A stretch of 64,000 nt of DNA, taken from positions 248,001 through 312,000 of the forward strand of contig NZ_CP041692.1 in the NCBI RefSeq assembly GCF_007362775.1. Reading direction: 5' to 3'. The stretch is from Microlunatus elymi (lineage in GTDB: Bacteria; Actinomycetota; Actinomycetes; Propionibacteriales; Propionibacteriaceae). The translations under genes and the position numbers were made by a program. Below are positions 1 to 8,275 of this stretch, piece after piece (positions within the stretch are counted from its first letter, which is position 1; the number at the start of each line of letters is the position of its first letter). The notes beneath the pieces are model-generated. The model did not search any database. It was not told where the DNA came from and saw only the letters and a list, made by a program, of their open reading frames with translations.

Positions 1-3
1 TTT

Positions 4-63
4 GAGGAGCGTGCTGAACAATCCGCTCTGCTGCGCGACGAGCGCCTTGTTCAGCACCCTCCT
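4..63. repeat. Dispersed hairpin repeat, copy 1
   Basis: An inverted repeat with perfect 11-bp arms (GTGCTGAACAA at 11-21 and TTGTTCAGCAC at 47-57), extended outward by GAGGAGC/CCTCCT with one mismatch. A related copy occurs at 15723-15780 with the same order of blocks (GAGGAGCGTGC, TCCGCT, GACGAGCG, TTCAGCACCCTCCT). The loop is about 25 nt. It lies just upstream of the VOC gene and could be the transcription terminator of a gene left of the window. A second small hairpin (CCGACT/AGTCGG, 74-89) follows. Confidence 0.75.
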
Positions 64-148
64 AGCCAAACCACCGACTGACAAGTCGGCTGGAAGTGAG
101 CAGTTTTGGATAAGCAGCGGCGGTCGGTCGAGCCCTAGATTCGACCTC

Positions 149-604
149 ATGTTGAACTCAGTGAGTCAGTCCCAGATCTTCGTCCTCGACCAGGACGAGG
201 CCCTCGATTTCTACACCAACAAGCTCGGCCTGGAGGTCGGCACCGACTTCGACCTCGGCTTCATGCGCTGGCTGACCGTCCAGGTGCCCGGGCATCCGGA
301 ACGGCAGATCCTGCTGGAACGTCCCGGAGCCCCGGCGATGGACGAAGCCACCGCCGCGCAGGTACGAGACCTGCTCACCAAGGGAGTGATGGGCGGCTGG
401 TTGATCTTCACCACCGACGACGCCTACGCCTGCTACGAGGACCTGAAGGCCAAGGGAGTCGAGCTCACCGACGGTCCGACCGAGCAGCCGTACGGGGTGG
501 ACTTCGGCCTGCGCGACCCGTTCGGCAACCGGATCCGGATCGGCACGATCAAGGTCTGGGCCAACGACCTGCCCGCTGACGCGTTTTCCCAGAACGCGAA
601 CTGA
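149..604 (+). CDS. VOC family (glyoxalase/bleomycin-resistance fold) protein
   Basis: A 151-residue protein of the vicinal oxygen chelate fold. The N-terminal half shows the typical pattern 'SQIFVLDQDEALDFYTNKLG' followed by a strand ending in 'ILLE', and the C-terminal half has 'YGVDFGLRDPFGNRIRI', the usual second beta-alpha-beta-beta-beta module. The reading frame is open upstream, but the ATG at 149 is the start that matches family N-termini; upstream sequence is repeat/hairpin. Family members are small metal-dependent lyases, isomerases, dioxygenases or ligand-binding resistance proteins; substrate cannot be told here. The first metal-ligand position is Gln rather than His, as in many actinobacterial members. 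Confidence 0.85.
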   Translation: MLNSVSQSQIFVLDQDEALDFYTNKLGLEVGTDFDLGFMRWLTVQVPGHPERQILLERPGAPAMDEATAAQVRDLLTKGVMGGWLIFTTDDAYACYEDLKAKGVELTDGPTEQPYGVDFGLRDPFGNRIRIGTIKVWANDLPADAFSQNAN

Positions 605-845
605 CCTCGGCGAGTCCACCCGCCTCACAACGTCGGAGCGCGATCGGTGGGGTCGGAACTCCTCGCGCTCGGACCGCATGACAAGATCCCTGCACCAGTG
701 ACCTCGAACCGCCCGATCTCGGGCAGTCTGTGCTCACTGGCGCAGCATTCTTGTAATCCCAGCAGAGGGCGCCTTACGCGTGGCCATAGCTCCTGGGATT
801 CGAGCCGGGCGGTCACCCGCGTCCACCGACACGGCGGGTGCCGGC

Positions 846-2089
846 TCACTCGGAGTTGATCATGCTGGTCCGCAGCCGGTGGTTGCCGAGCACCACCGGC
901 GCGGCGGCGGCACAGATCCCGGCGGTGACCAGGAGGGCGCTGCCGGCGCCGAGCCGGGCGGCGATCAGGCCGTAGGCCAGGTTCATGATCACCATCGGCA
1001 CCGCCTGCACGATGCCGAACAGGGATTGGAATCTGGCCGTCAACTCCGGCGGCGTCCAGACCAGGAACAGCGGGATCAGGTGACCGGTGAAGGTCGCCGT
1101 GCCGATGCCCATCAGCACCGACCCGGACACCGCGCACGGCAGCGTCGGCGCGACCGCGATCATGATCGCCCCGACTGCGGCGGCCAACGGCCCGATCATG
1201 ATCATCCTCCGGCCCGGCGGTAGGCGCCCCAGCGGGCCATGATCACCGTCACCAGCAGCGAGCCGACGATCCAGGCACTCTCGATCCAACCGGCGGCGCG
1301 GACACCCCGGCCTTGTTCGCGGACCAGCAGCGGCACTCCGAGATAGATCACCGGCAGGACGCCGCCGGCCACCAGGGCCAGCGAGCCGAGCGCGGCGGGC
1401 ATTCCGGCAGTCCGCCCGGCCTGCCGCAGGCCGTCCAGCACCTGACCGGCGGTGCCCTTGACCGCGGGGTGCTCACCCGAATCGGCGGCAAGCCGGATCG
1501 GCGGCCGGACCACGAGCAGCGCGACCATGATCACCAGGTAGCTGATCAGGTTTGCGCCCAGCGCACCGATCAGGCCGGCGGCCACCACCACCAGCGCACC
1601 CAGCCCCGGGCCGACGAGTCGCGCCACCTGCTGCACACCGCCGACCCGGGCCATCACCTTCGGCAGTCGCTCGGCCGGCACGAAGAGACGGACGAATCCG
1701 CCGGCCGCCGGCAGGTAGAAGGCGGAGATCGCACCGCCGAGCACGGACAGCCCGATGATCACCGGCAGTGTCGACTCGGTGCCGATCAAGATCGAAAGCG
1801 AGCTGATCAAGATCGTCGTCATGCACGCATCGCAGATGATCATGATCCGGCGGATCCCGTGCCGATCGGCGATCGCGCCGCCCAGCAACATCAGGATCGC
1901 CCGCGGCAGTGCACCGAGGGTCGCCACCAGACCGGCGATGCGAGCGCCGAACCCGGTCGCCTCCCAGTTGACGGCGAAGGCCAGCATGGTGCTGCCGAGG
2001 CCGGCCAGCGTGCTCGCGCCGACGTAGAGCCCGAAGCCGGCCGACCCGGACCGCCAACCCGCCCGGACGGCGTACTGCTGTCCGGTCAT
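846..2089 (-). pseudogene. MFS transporter interrupted by a frameshift
   Basis: The N-terminal ~290 residues (from ATG 2089; a TTG at 2095 is also possible) and the C-terminal ~125 residues of a 12-helix major facilitator are in different frames. The first frame runs through MARWG and then hits a stop near 1203. The second frame resumes as RLPPGRRMIMIGPL and ends at 846. Restoring one missing base near the C-run at 1227-1230 gives a continuous ~415-residue MFS protein with GxxADRxGxRR-like loop (GGAIADRHGIRR) after helix 2, the normal family length. It starts 2 bp after the stop of the MerR gene, so the two are translationally coupled and the regulator probably controlled this exporter. Either a true pseudogene or a sequencing indel in a homopolymer. 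Confidence 0.75.
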
Positions 2090-2091
2090 GA

Positions 2092-3249
2092 TCAACTCGG
2101 CGTGCCCGCACCCGGGTCAGGCGACGAGTCACGGGTCGGATCGCCGGGTGCATCACCGGTGCCATCCAGCCGACGCGGCATCACCAGGGTGCTGAAACTG
2201 CCCTGATCGGCCGACCGCACCACGGCCGCCCGCCCGGGCGCGCCCTCGATCAGCACGTCCGGGCCGACGCTGCTCTGCAGCGCCGAAGCCAACAGGGCGG
2301 GCGAGAACGCCATCGGGTGCAAGGGGCCGGAGCAGTAGGCGGGCAACGTCCGGGTCTCCGGATCGTTCAGCCGTCCGATCCGAAGTTGATCTTGTTCCGG
2401 TTGGAGCACGACGGTGCTGGTCTGATCGGCCGCGATCAACGTCAGCAGGCGGACGCGATCGGTGATCACCCGGCTCCTGACGGCCTCCTCCGCCGTTCCG
2501 GTCAGCACCCGACGGTAGTCCGGGAAACGATCGTGGACGACGGCCACCTCGACCCGTTCCGGCTCTTGAAGTTGATCATGGTCGCTGATCATCAACGATC
2601 CGGCCCGACCGGTCAGCCGGACCCGGCGACGACGCATCAGCCAGTCGACGACGTCGGTCAGCGCCGCGGCGGGCACGGGCATCCGGCGAGGCGCCCCTTC
2701 CAGCTCGCTCAGCGGCAGGGTTCGAGCGGCCATCCGATAGCGGTCGGTCGCGGCCAGCGTCAATTCACCCTCACTCGCGTCGACCAACACACAGTCCAAC
2801 GCCGCCTCGTCATGATCGGCGGCGGCGAACGGCGCCACCTGCCGGATCGCCCCGGCCAACTCGACCGCACCGACCACGAATGTCGTCGCCGAATCCGCCG
2901 CCTCGATCCCACGGCCGCGCAGGGCGCCGACGATCTCGTCCACCGCGGCCCGTGCGCGGTCGGCCCGTTCGGTCAGCCGTTCTGCGTGCGTACGCAGCAA
3001 GGCCTCGGCCTGGTCGGGCTCGGCCTCCAAGACCGCCCGCATGGTGGTCAGCGGCACGTCCAGTTCGCGCATCTGCCGGACCAGGACTGCCTGCTGGCGT
3101 TGGCCGTCGTCGTAGTAGCGGTAGCCGGTCCGGCCGTCCACGGTGGCCGGCGCGAGCAGCCCGGCGTCGTCGTAGAACCGCAGCGCGCTCGGCGTCAGCC
3201 CGACCGATCGGGCGAAGGCGCCGATGGTCAGCAGCGAGGTCTGGGTCAC
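2092..3249 (-). CDS. MerR-type regulator fused to a DNA-polymerase-III-beta-like domain
   Basis: 385 residues from a GTG start. Residues ~5-75 are a MerR winged helix ('LTIGAFARSVGLTPSALRFYDDAGLLAPATVD...GYRYYDD') followed by a dimerisation coiled coil to ~115. Residues ~122-365 look like sliding-clamp (DnaN) modules: 'VVGAVELAGAIRQVAPFAA', 'GELTLAATDRYRMAAR' and a C-terminal 'FSTLVMPRRL' resembling the clamp ending LMPxRL. The length fits two of the three clamp domains. Clamp-like folds attached to HTH domains occur in Actinomycetota and are thought to serve as ligand-binding or dimerisation domains rather than replication clamps; the exact role is unknown. The stop overlaps the start region of the MFS gene downstream, suggesting local autoregulated control of export. 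Confidence 0.85.
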   Translation of the reverse strand: MTQTSLLTIGAFARSVGLTPSALRFYDDAGLLAPATVDGRTGYRYYDDGQRQQAVLVRQMRELDVPLTTMRAVLEAEPDQAEALLRTHAERLTERADRARAAVDEIVGALRGRGIEAADSATTFVVGAVELAGAIRQVAPFAAADHDEAALDCVLVDASEGELTLAATDRYRMAARTLPLSELEGAPRRMPVPAAALTDVVDWLMRRRRVRLTGRAGSLMISDHDQLQEPERVEVAVVHDRFPDYRRVLTGTAEEAVRSRVITDRVRLLTLIAADQTSTVVLQPEQDQLRIGRLNDPETRTLPAYCSGPLHPMAFSPALLASALQSSVGPDVLIEGAPGRAAVVRSADQGSFSTLVMPRRLDGTGDAPGDPTRDSSPDPGAGTPS

Positions 3250-3317
3250 AAGATCATCCTGCGGCTTCGAGTTGGTCGAAGGTCAAGCGCCGCCGGGGTC
3301 CGCCCCGTACGCCGATA

Positions 3318-3382
3318 GCCGCACCAGTTACCGCAAGCCGCACCGGTTGCAACCGGTGCGGCTTGCGGTAAGTAGTGCGGCT
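3318..3382. terminator. Very long near-perfect palindrome between two minus-strand genes
   Basis: Centred between 3349 and 3350. The inner arms are perfect for 22 bp (3328-3349 against 3350-3371) with no loop, and extend to about 32 bp per arm with two mismatches. It lies between the stop of the sedolisin gene (3406) and the start of the MerR gene (3249), both on the minus strand, so it can terminate the protease transcript or insulate the MerR promoter. No T-run follows, so factor-independent termination would be of the U-less actinobacterial type. Confidence 0.7.
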
Positions 3383-3405
3383 GTGGGATTGGGGACTGGG
3401 TCGGG

Positions 3406-5433
3406 TCAGTCCTGACTGCTGCCCAGGGCTGCGGCCAGGTTGGGAGTCTTCAACGATCCGATCCCGGTGATGTCGTCATAACCGGTCCGGGTCTTCAGGG
3501 TGCCGCCCTGGTTCAGGGTGACCAGATAGAGGTTGCCCGACTTGGCACTGGTGTAGCTCAGTGCCTGCGGGGCGGCCGGAGTGACGATGTCGTGGAACGC
3601 GCCCGGATGTGCCTTCGCCTGCTGGTAGAGCGCCGGATTCGCGAAGCCGAGCTGCTGTCCGGTCCTCTGCTGGGTGATCGCCATCTTGGCCGCGACGATC
3701 GGGCTGGCCAGACTCGTACCACCCCAGGTCTGATACTCGAGGTCACCGGTGGCCAGCGTGCTGTCGTCGGTGATCGGCCGGATCGCGATCTGGAATCCGG
3801 TGTACGGATCGGCCAGGTCGGCCACGTCCGGGATCACCCGGGACGCCTTGTTTCCCTTACCTGACAGGGATGTCGGCACCACGCCCCGCTGATACTCGGG
3901 CTCGGCGATCACCGTACTGACGCCGCCGCCGGCACCGCCGCCGTAGGTGTCACCGGGCAGCGGCGAGCTGTATTTGCCGTTCACCACCTTGTCCAGCTGG
4001 TCACCCCAGCCGACCTCGGACTTGTAACCGCCGCGGGCGTTGATCGCCTCGCTGGTGCCGCCGACCGCGGTCACGTACGGCGAGGTGGCCGGCCAGTTCG
4101 CGGCGGGGTAACCAAGATCAACAGTGTCGTCACCGTCGTCGCCGCTGGAGAAGTAGAGACCGATGCCGGTGCCGGCAGCCTGGATGTGGATGTTCTGCTG
4201 GCCGCGGATGACGTCGTTGCCGACCGCCTCGCCGGTGTAGCCGTAGCTGTTGCTGACCAGGTCGGCCCGGCCGTGATCGAGGATCGCCGACAGGGCGATG
4301 TCCATCCCGCCGCCGCAGTTGAAGGCGCCGGAGTAGAGGATGTGAGCGTCCGGCGCGACCGAATGTGCCGACTGGACGTCGATGGTCTCCTCGGTCTGCC
4401 ACCCGGACGGATAGCCGCAGAGCGCCTCGTCGGAGAAGTCGGCCGGCTTGGCACCGATCTGGGTGAACCGGCTCATCAGCGGTTCGTAGACCGCGCGCAT
4501 GTAGTCGTTGGTGTCCTGCACGATCGTCGGTGAGGCGTACGCGTCCACGATGCCGACGGTGACGCCGCTGCCGTCATAGCCGGAGTTGATCAGTCGGTCC
4601 ACGTTGCCGGCCGACCGCAGTTGGCTGGGCAGGTAGCCGCAGACGAAGGTCGGGAACTTGGTCCTGCCGTACGCGCTCGGCATCGTGGCCTTGTACTCGC
4701 CGTAGTAGGTCGAGCACTGGCTGGTGGTGGCGGCCTGGCTGCGCGGTGTCGCCTTGGCCGCGCCGCTGGTGGTCGCGCCGGAGCCCTGGACCCCGGTGCT
4801 GGAACGCTGGGCACCCGGTACGCCCTCGCCCTGGCGGACGCTGGAGGGCCGAGTCAGCTTGCTGCGCGCGTTGCCGAGACTGATGCCGAGCACCTTGCCG
4901 GCGACCGAAACGGGCAGCGTCGGCGCCTTGCTCGGTGCCGAGACGGTGGTGCCGTCGATCCGGTAGTTGTGCAGTGCCGTGCCGAAGGCGGCGTCGACCT
5001 CGTCGGCCGGGCCGCGGAAGACCACGTACTCGCGGCTCGCCGGGATCGCTGTGATGGTCATCCCGCTCTGCTTCAGATACTTCTTCACCGAGGCCAGGTC
5101 GGCCTTGGTCGGCGCGAACCGCTTGATCCACTGCGCCGGCGTCAGGTATTTGCCGTAGCTGGCGTTACCGGGCGTAGAGACCGCGGTAGCCAACCGCTGG
5201 GCGCCCACCTCGTCCTGCAGGTCGAGGTAGACCTCGCCTTCGACGGTGGTGTCGCTGCTGGCTCCGACGTCGTTGGCGGCGGAGACGAAGGCCGGCACGG
5301 AGCCGGGGAAGGACCGGCGAGCTCCTGGGTCGGCAGACGAGGTGGTGCTGGCGAGTCCGACCATCGCGACGCTGAGCGTCGTCATGCCTGCGATGGTCAG
5401 TCCGCGCTTCAACCGGGGGGAACGGCTGCGCAT
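3406..5433 (-). CDS. Secreted S53 family peptidase (sedolisin/kumamolisin type)
   Basis: 675 residues with an N-terminal signal peptide (basic MRSRSPRLKRG, hydrophobic stretch, cleavage near SSADP). Residues ~60-165 match the pro-kumamolisin activation domain ('VYLDLQD...YGKYLTPAQWIKRFAPT'). The catalytic domain carries the S53 signature: Glu348 and Asp352 in 'TEETIDVQSAHSVAPDA' and the nucleophile Ser574 in 'GGTSLASPIVAA'. A Ca-site-like 'DDITGIGSLKTPNL' lies at the C-terminus. S53 enzymes are acid-active, autoprocessed extracellular endopeptidases. ATG 5433 is the only good start. The gene is monocistronic, with a 420-bp upstream spacer and a large palindrome downstream. Confidence 0.93.
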   Translation of the reverse strand: MRSRSPRLKRGLTIAGMTTLSVAMVGLASTTSSADPGARRSFPGSVPAFVSAANDVGASSDTTVEGEVYLDLQDEVGAQRLATAVSTPGNASYGKYLTPAQWIKRFAPTKADLASVKKYLKQSGMTITAIPASREYVVFRGPADEVDAAFGTALHNYRIDGTTVSAPSKAPTLPVSVAGKVLGISLGNARSKLTRPSSVRQGEGVPGAQRSSTGVQGSGATTSGAAKATPRSQAATTSQCSTYYGEYKATMPSAYGRTKFPTFVCGYLPSQLRSAGNVDRLINSGYDGSGVTVGIVDAYASPTIVQDTNDYMRAVYEPLMSRFTQIGAKPADFSDEALCGYPSGWQTEETIDVQSAHSVAPDAHILYSGAFNCGGGMDIALSAILDHGRADLVSNSYGYTGEAVGNDVIRGQQNIHIQAAGTGIGLYFSSGDDGDDTVDLGYPAANWPATSPYVTAVGGTSEAINARGGYKSEVGWGDQLDKVVNGKYSSPLPGDTYGGGAGGGVSTVIAEPEYQRGVVPTSLSGKGNKASRVIPDVADLADPYTGFQIAIRPITDDSTLATGDLEYQTWGGTSLASPIVAAKMAITQQRTGQQLGFANPALYQQAKAHPGAFHDIVTPAAPQALSYTSAKSGNLYLVTLNQGGTLKTRTGYDDITGIGSLKTPNLAAALGSSQD

Positions 5434-5856
5434 GATTTCCTTCCTGGTCCGGGTGGCTGGCGATCCGCTGGATTGCGGCCGATGGCCAGCAACTTAGGGA
5501 CCTGAGCCGTTGCGTGGCGCAACCGGCAGTCGATTCGTACGCGACACGCTGACCGTTGCTGAGAATCTCTCAGGAACGGTACGAGGGTCTCCGAACCGAC
5601 GCCACCGCGAGCATTGACAAACCGCGGCTGCAGTGATCGTCGGCCACTCCCCGCGGACGACCCAAACCCGCGTTGTCACGACTTCCGGCAGACGAACCGA
5701 CACCCCCGGCCGCCCGAACCCGCGTTGTCGCGACTTTGAGCGGTGTCCTGGCCGCGGTCGAACGCCCGAACTCGTGTTGTCGCGACTTCCGGCGGTCGGT
5801 CCGGGCGGGGCAGGAGCTTGACTGCTGGGTGGGACTTTGGACCTAGAGTCGGCGGC
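5434..5856. other. Gene-free divergent spacer with threefold direct repeat
   Basis: Divergent region between the sedolisin gene and the GNAT gene. It holds the promoters of both and, at 5658-5793, a threefold direct repeat described separately. I see no ORF with family-like features, no tRNA and no convincing -10/-35 pair. Confidence 0.6.
5658..5793 (+). repeat. Three direct repeats of ~30 bp at ~52-bp period
   Basis: Copies start at 5658, 5711 and 5763. The shared core is AACCCGCGTTGTCGCGACTT, with one to two changes per copy; two copies continue CCGGC. Spacing is 53 and 52 bp. Each core contains the palindrome TCGCGA. It sits 65-200 bp upstream of the GNAT start. Confidence 0.8.
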
Positions 5857-6417
5857 ATGGGGCAGGATCTGGACGGCACGGCAGCTCGGCAGCCCACCAC
5901 CGCAGACCTGCGGGACCTTGCCGCCGGTCTGCCGGTCGAGCCGGTGCCGGCGGACTGCGAGCTCGCACGCCGGGCGGTCGGGCACTACTTCGCCGAACTC
6001 GACCGGCGATTCGAAGCCGGATTCGCCGCCGCCGAACAGTCGGCGCACGACGCCGAGGCGATGAGCCCGCCGGACGGCATCTTCCTCGTCGTGGTCGACG
6101 ACGTTGAACCTGTCGCGTGCGGTGGACTGCAGACGATCGGACCCGGAATCGCCGAGATCAAACGGATGTGGGTGCACCCGGAATGGCGCGGTGCCGGCCT
6201 GGGGAGACGACTGCTGGCGGCGCTGGAACTGCGGGCGGTCGAACTCGGCCGGGACCGGATCCGGCTGGACACCAACGACACGCTGACCGAGGCGATCGCC
6301 ATGTATCAGCGGGCCGGCTACCGGAAGGTCGATCGCTACAACGACAACCCGTACGCCCGGCTCTGGTTCGAGAAGGAACTCCGGCAGGAGTCGATCAGCG
6401 ATCCAGTTGATCCATGA
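5857..6417 (+). CDS. GNAT family N-acetyltransferase
   Basis: 186 residues. The acetyl-CoA binding core is clear: 'IKRMWVHPEWRGAGLGRRLLAALE' (motif A, R/Q-x-x-G-x-G/A) followed by 'IRLDTNDTLTEAIAMYQRAGYRKVDRYND' and 'YARLWFEKEL'. ATG 5857 is chosen because the frame further upstream runs through the noncoding direct repeats. The family transfers an acetyl group from acetyl-CoA to small-molecule or protein amines; the substrate is not predictable. The last 23 bp overlap the convergent SGNH hydrolase gene. Confidence 0.9.
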   Translation: MGQDLDGTAARQPTTADLRDLAAGLPVEPVPADCELARRAVGHYFAELDRRFEAGFAAAEQSAHDAEAMSPPDGIFLVVVDDVEPVACGGLQTIGPGIAEIKRMWVHPEWRGAGLGRRLLAALELRAVELGRDRIRLDTNDTLTEAIAMYQRAGYRKVDRYNDNPYARLWFEKELRQESISDPVDP

Positions 6418-7183
6418 TCAACTCGGCGGACGCGCACATGCCCGCGGCATTGGGATGGAAGCGGCTGCCGTCGTCGGCCGGCGGCCGGAAGCCGTTCACC
6501 CACGGTTCGGTGCTGCCGATGGCGTGATCACGACTGGGCTCGGACACCACCACGAGCTCGGCGCCGGACTGCTCGGCCGCGGCGGCGAACACGCCGACCA
6601 GTTGCTCGCCGATCCGATGCAGGAACCGCAACTCGTCCGGCTCGACCGGCAGCTGTGGCCCGACCACGGTGTCGGGACCGATCAAGATCGGATAATCCAC
6701 CAACATGATCCGCGCTGCCGGCGCACGCTTCCGGGCGGCATCGACGACGCGCTCGAGACCGGCGATCGCGTTGTCGACGTCGGCTTCGGACGGCGGCTCG
6801 GCGGTCGAGCGTGGCAGTCGGCGCAGCACCGGTCCGAGCAGCCGGTTGCTCCGCAGCCGGCCGGCCGCAGACAGCCGCATCATCGAGCCGATGTAACCAA
6901 GATCATTTCCGCCGGCGGTGATCATGATCAACTCTGCGTCCGCCGGCAGCTCCGACAGCTGCGGCGGGTACTTCTTGATCAACATCCGCTGCGGGCTGTC
7001 CAGCAACGTCTCGGTGGTGGCGCCGGAGACGCTCAGGTCGACCAACTCGGTACCCAATCGACGGGCGACCAGCTGACCGTAGTTGTTGGCCGATCGTCCG
7101 GCCCACCGATCGCGGACCGGTGCGATGCCCGGCCCGGCGGCGAAGGAACTGCCCAGCAGGACCACCCGGTTGACGTCGCTCAC
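6395..7183 (-). CDS. SGNH/GDSL hydrolase family protein
   Basis: 262 residues from a GTG at 7183. Block I 'VVLLGSSFAAGPG' holds the probable nucleophile Ser; block III is 'ITAGGNDLGY' (Gly-x-Asn-Asp); block V 'DGSRFHPNAAG' supplies the Asp-x-x-His pair. No signal peptide is seen, so a cytoplasmic esterase/lipase or carbohydrate esterase is likely. The open frame extends far upstream, but residues before 7183 show no family similarity and cover the antisense of the LLM gene. The 3' end overlaps the GNAT gene by 23 bp in convergent orientation. Confidence 0.88.
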   Translation of the reverse strand: MSDVNRVVLLGSSFAAGPGIAPVRDRWAGRSANNYGQLVARRLGTELVDLSVSGATTETLLDSPQRMLIKKYPPQLSELPADAELIMITAGGNDLGYIGSMMRLSAAGRLRSNRLLGPVLRRLPRSTAEPPSEADVDNAIAGLERVVDAARKRAPAARIMLVDYPILIGPDTVVGPQLPVEPDELRFLHRIGEQLVGVFAAAAEQSGAELVVVSEPSRDHAIGSTEPWVNGFRPPADDGSRFHPNAAGMCASAELIMDQLDR

Positions 7184-7318
7184 GCCACCATCATGGTCGT
7201 CGGGTGACGATGTGGGACGCCAACCCGCTGGGATCGCCGGAGCTCGGCCATCCAGGTCGCACCGCGCTCCTTCGACAACCCGGCGGGCACTGTCGGTGCC
7301 GGGTGACAGGATGCCGGC

Positions 7319-8179
7319 ATGCGGTATTCGATCAACATCCCCAACTTCGGCAACTTCGCCGACGCACGCGCCGTGCAGCGGGTTGCGGTCGCGGCCGAGC
7401 AGGCCGGCTGGGACGGCGTGTTCGTCTGGGACCACGTCGTGCACAACAAGGTGCAGCGTCGAGGCCAGCCGTTCGGCGATCCGTGGATGCTGCTGACCGC
7501 GGCAGCGCTGGCCACCAGCAAGATCAAACTCGGCACGTTGCTGACGCCGGTGGCTCGTCGCCGACCCGAGCAGCTGGCCCGTCAGGTGGCCACGCTGGAC
7601 GCGATCAGCGCAGGCCGGGTGATCTTCGGCGCCGGTCTGGGCGCCCCGATCGAGGACGAGTTCGGCAGCTTCGGCGACACAACCGACGGCCGGGTGCTGG
7701 CGGAGCGGCTGGACGAGGGGCTGGAGCTGCTGGCTCGTTACTGGACCGGGCTGCGCGTTGATCATGACGGTCGGCATTATCGGGTACGGGAGGTGACGTT
7801 GCTGCCACCGACGGTGCAGCAGCCGCGGCCACCGATCTGGATCGGCGGCTATTGGCCGAACCGGCCGCCGATGCGGCGAGCTGCCCGCTGGGACGGCGTG
7901 GTGCCGTTGTTCGCCAGTGCCCAGCATGGCCAGGTCCCGGCGCTGGACGAGGTTCGTTCCATGATCAACTTCGTCCGGGAGCAGCGTGGCAACGTTCCCG
8001 ACCCGTACGACATCGTGGTCGGCGGCACCACCGATCCCGGCTCCGCGGCCGAGATCATCGGCCCGTTCGCAGACTCCGGCGTCACCTGGTGGGACGAGCG
8101 GATGGTCCAGTCCGAGGACGGCTTCGACCGCCTCGCCCCGGTGCTGCGCCGGATCGACCAAGGCCCGCCAAACCTCTGA
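7319..8179 (+). CDS. LLM class flavin-dependent oxidoreductase
   Basis: 286 residues, luciferase-like monooxygenase (TIM barrel binding FMN or F420). Recognised by 'RYSINIPNFGNFADARAVQR', 'AEQAGWDGVFVWDHV', 'KIKLGTLLTPVARRRPEQLARQVATLD', 'GRVIFGAGLGAP' and 'PPIWIGGYWP'. Length is slightly short for the family (300-350) but all core strands are present. It is divergent from the SGNH gene across 135 bp. Substrate is unknown; F420 use is common in Actinomycetota but cannot be read from this sequence alone. Confidence 0.92.
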   Translation: MRYSINIPNFGNFADARAVQRVAVAAEQAGWDGVFVWDHVVHNKVQRRGQPFGDPWMLLTAAALATSKIKLGTLLTPVARRRPEQLARQVATLDAISAGRVIFGAGLGAPIEDEFGSFGDTTDGRVLAERLDEGLELLARYWTGLRVDHDGRHYRVREVTLLPPTVQQPRPPIWIGGYWPNRPPMRRAARWDGVVPLFASAQHGQVPALDEVRSMINFVREQRGNVPDPYDIVVGGTTDPGSAAEIIGPFADSGVTWWDERMVQSEDGFDRLAPVLRRIDQGPPNL

Positions 8180-8198
8180 AACCCAACAACACAAGGGC

Positions 8199-8254
8199 CC
8201 CGAGCTTGCCGAGGTATCCCTGAGCTTGTCGAAGGGGCCTGAGCTAGTCGAAGA
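8199..8254. repeat. Three copies of the CCTGAGCTTGTCGAAGG-type repeat
   Basis: Three adjacent imperfect copies starting at about 8199, 8218 and 8238 (CCCGAGCTTGCCGAGG, CCCTGAGCTTGTCGAAGG, CCTGAGCTAGTCGAAGA), between the convergent LLM and NmrA-like genes. The same word occurs at 9190-9207 and inverted at 9698-9733. It is self-complementary in part (CTTCGACAAGCTCAGG on the other strand). Confidence 0.8.
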
Positions 8255-8275
8255 GCGCAAACTCGACCACCGCGA

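Noticed and set aside
605-845. tRNA-like sequence around GATTCGAGCCGGGC (T-arm-like)
   Set aside because: No acceptor stem, anticodon arm or D arm can be formed around it.
5658-5793. CRISPR array
   Set aside because: Only three imperfect repeats with ~22-bp spacers, repeat edges not uniform, and no cas genes anywhere in the window.
6395-8260. A single 621-codon minus-strand gene covering the SGNH region and beyond
   Set aside because: Residues before 7183 are antisense to the LLM oxidoreductase and show no similarity; the SGNH domain begins just after the GTG at 7183.
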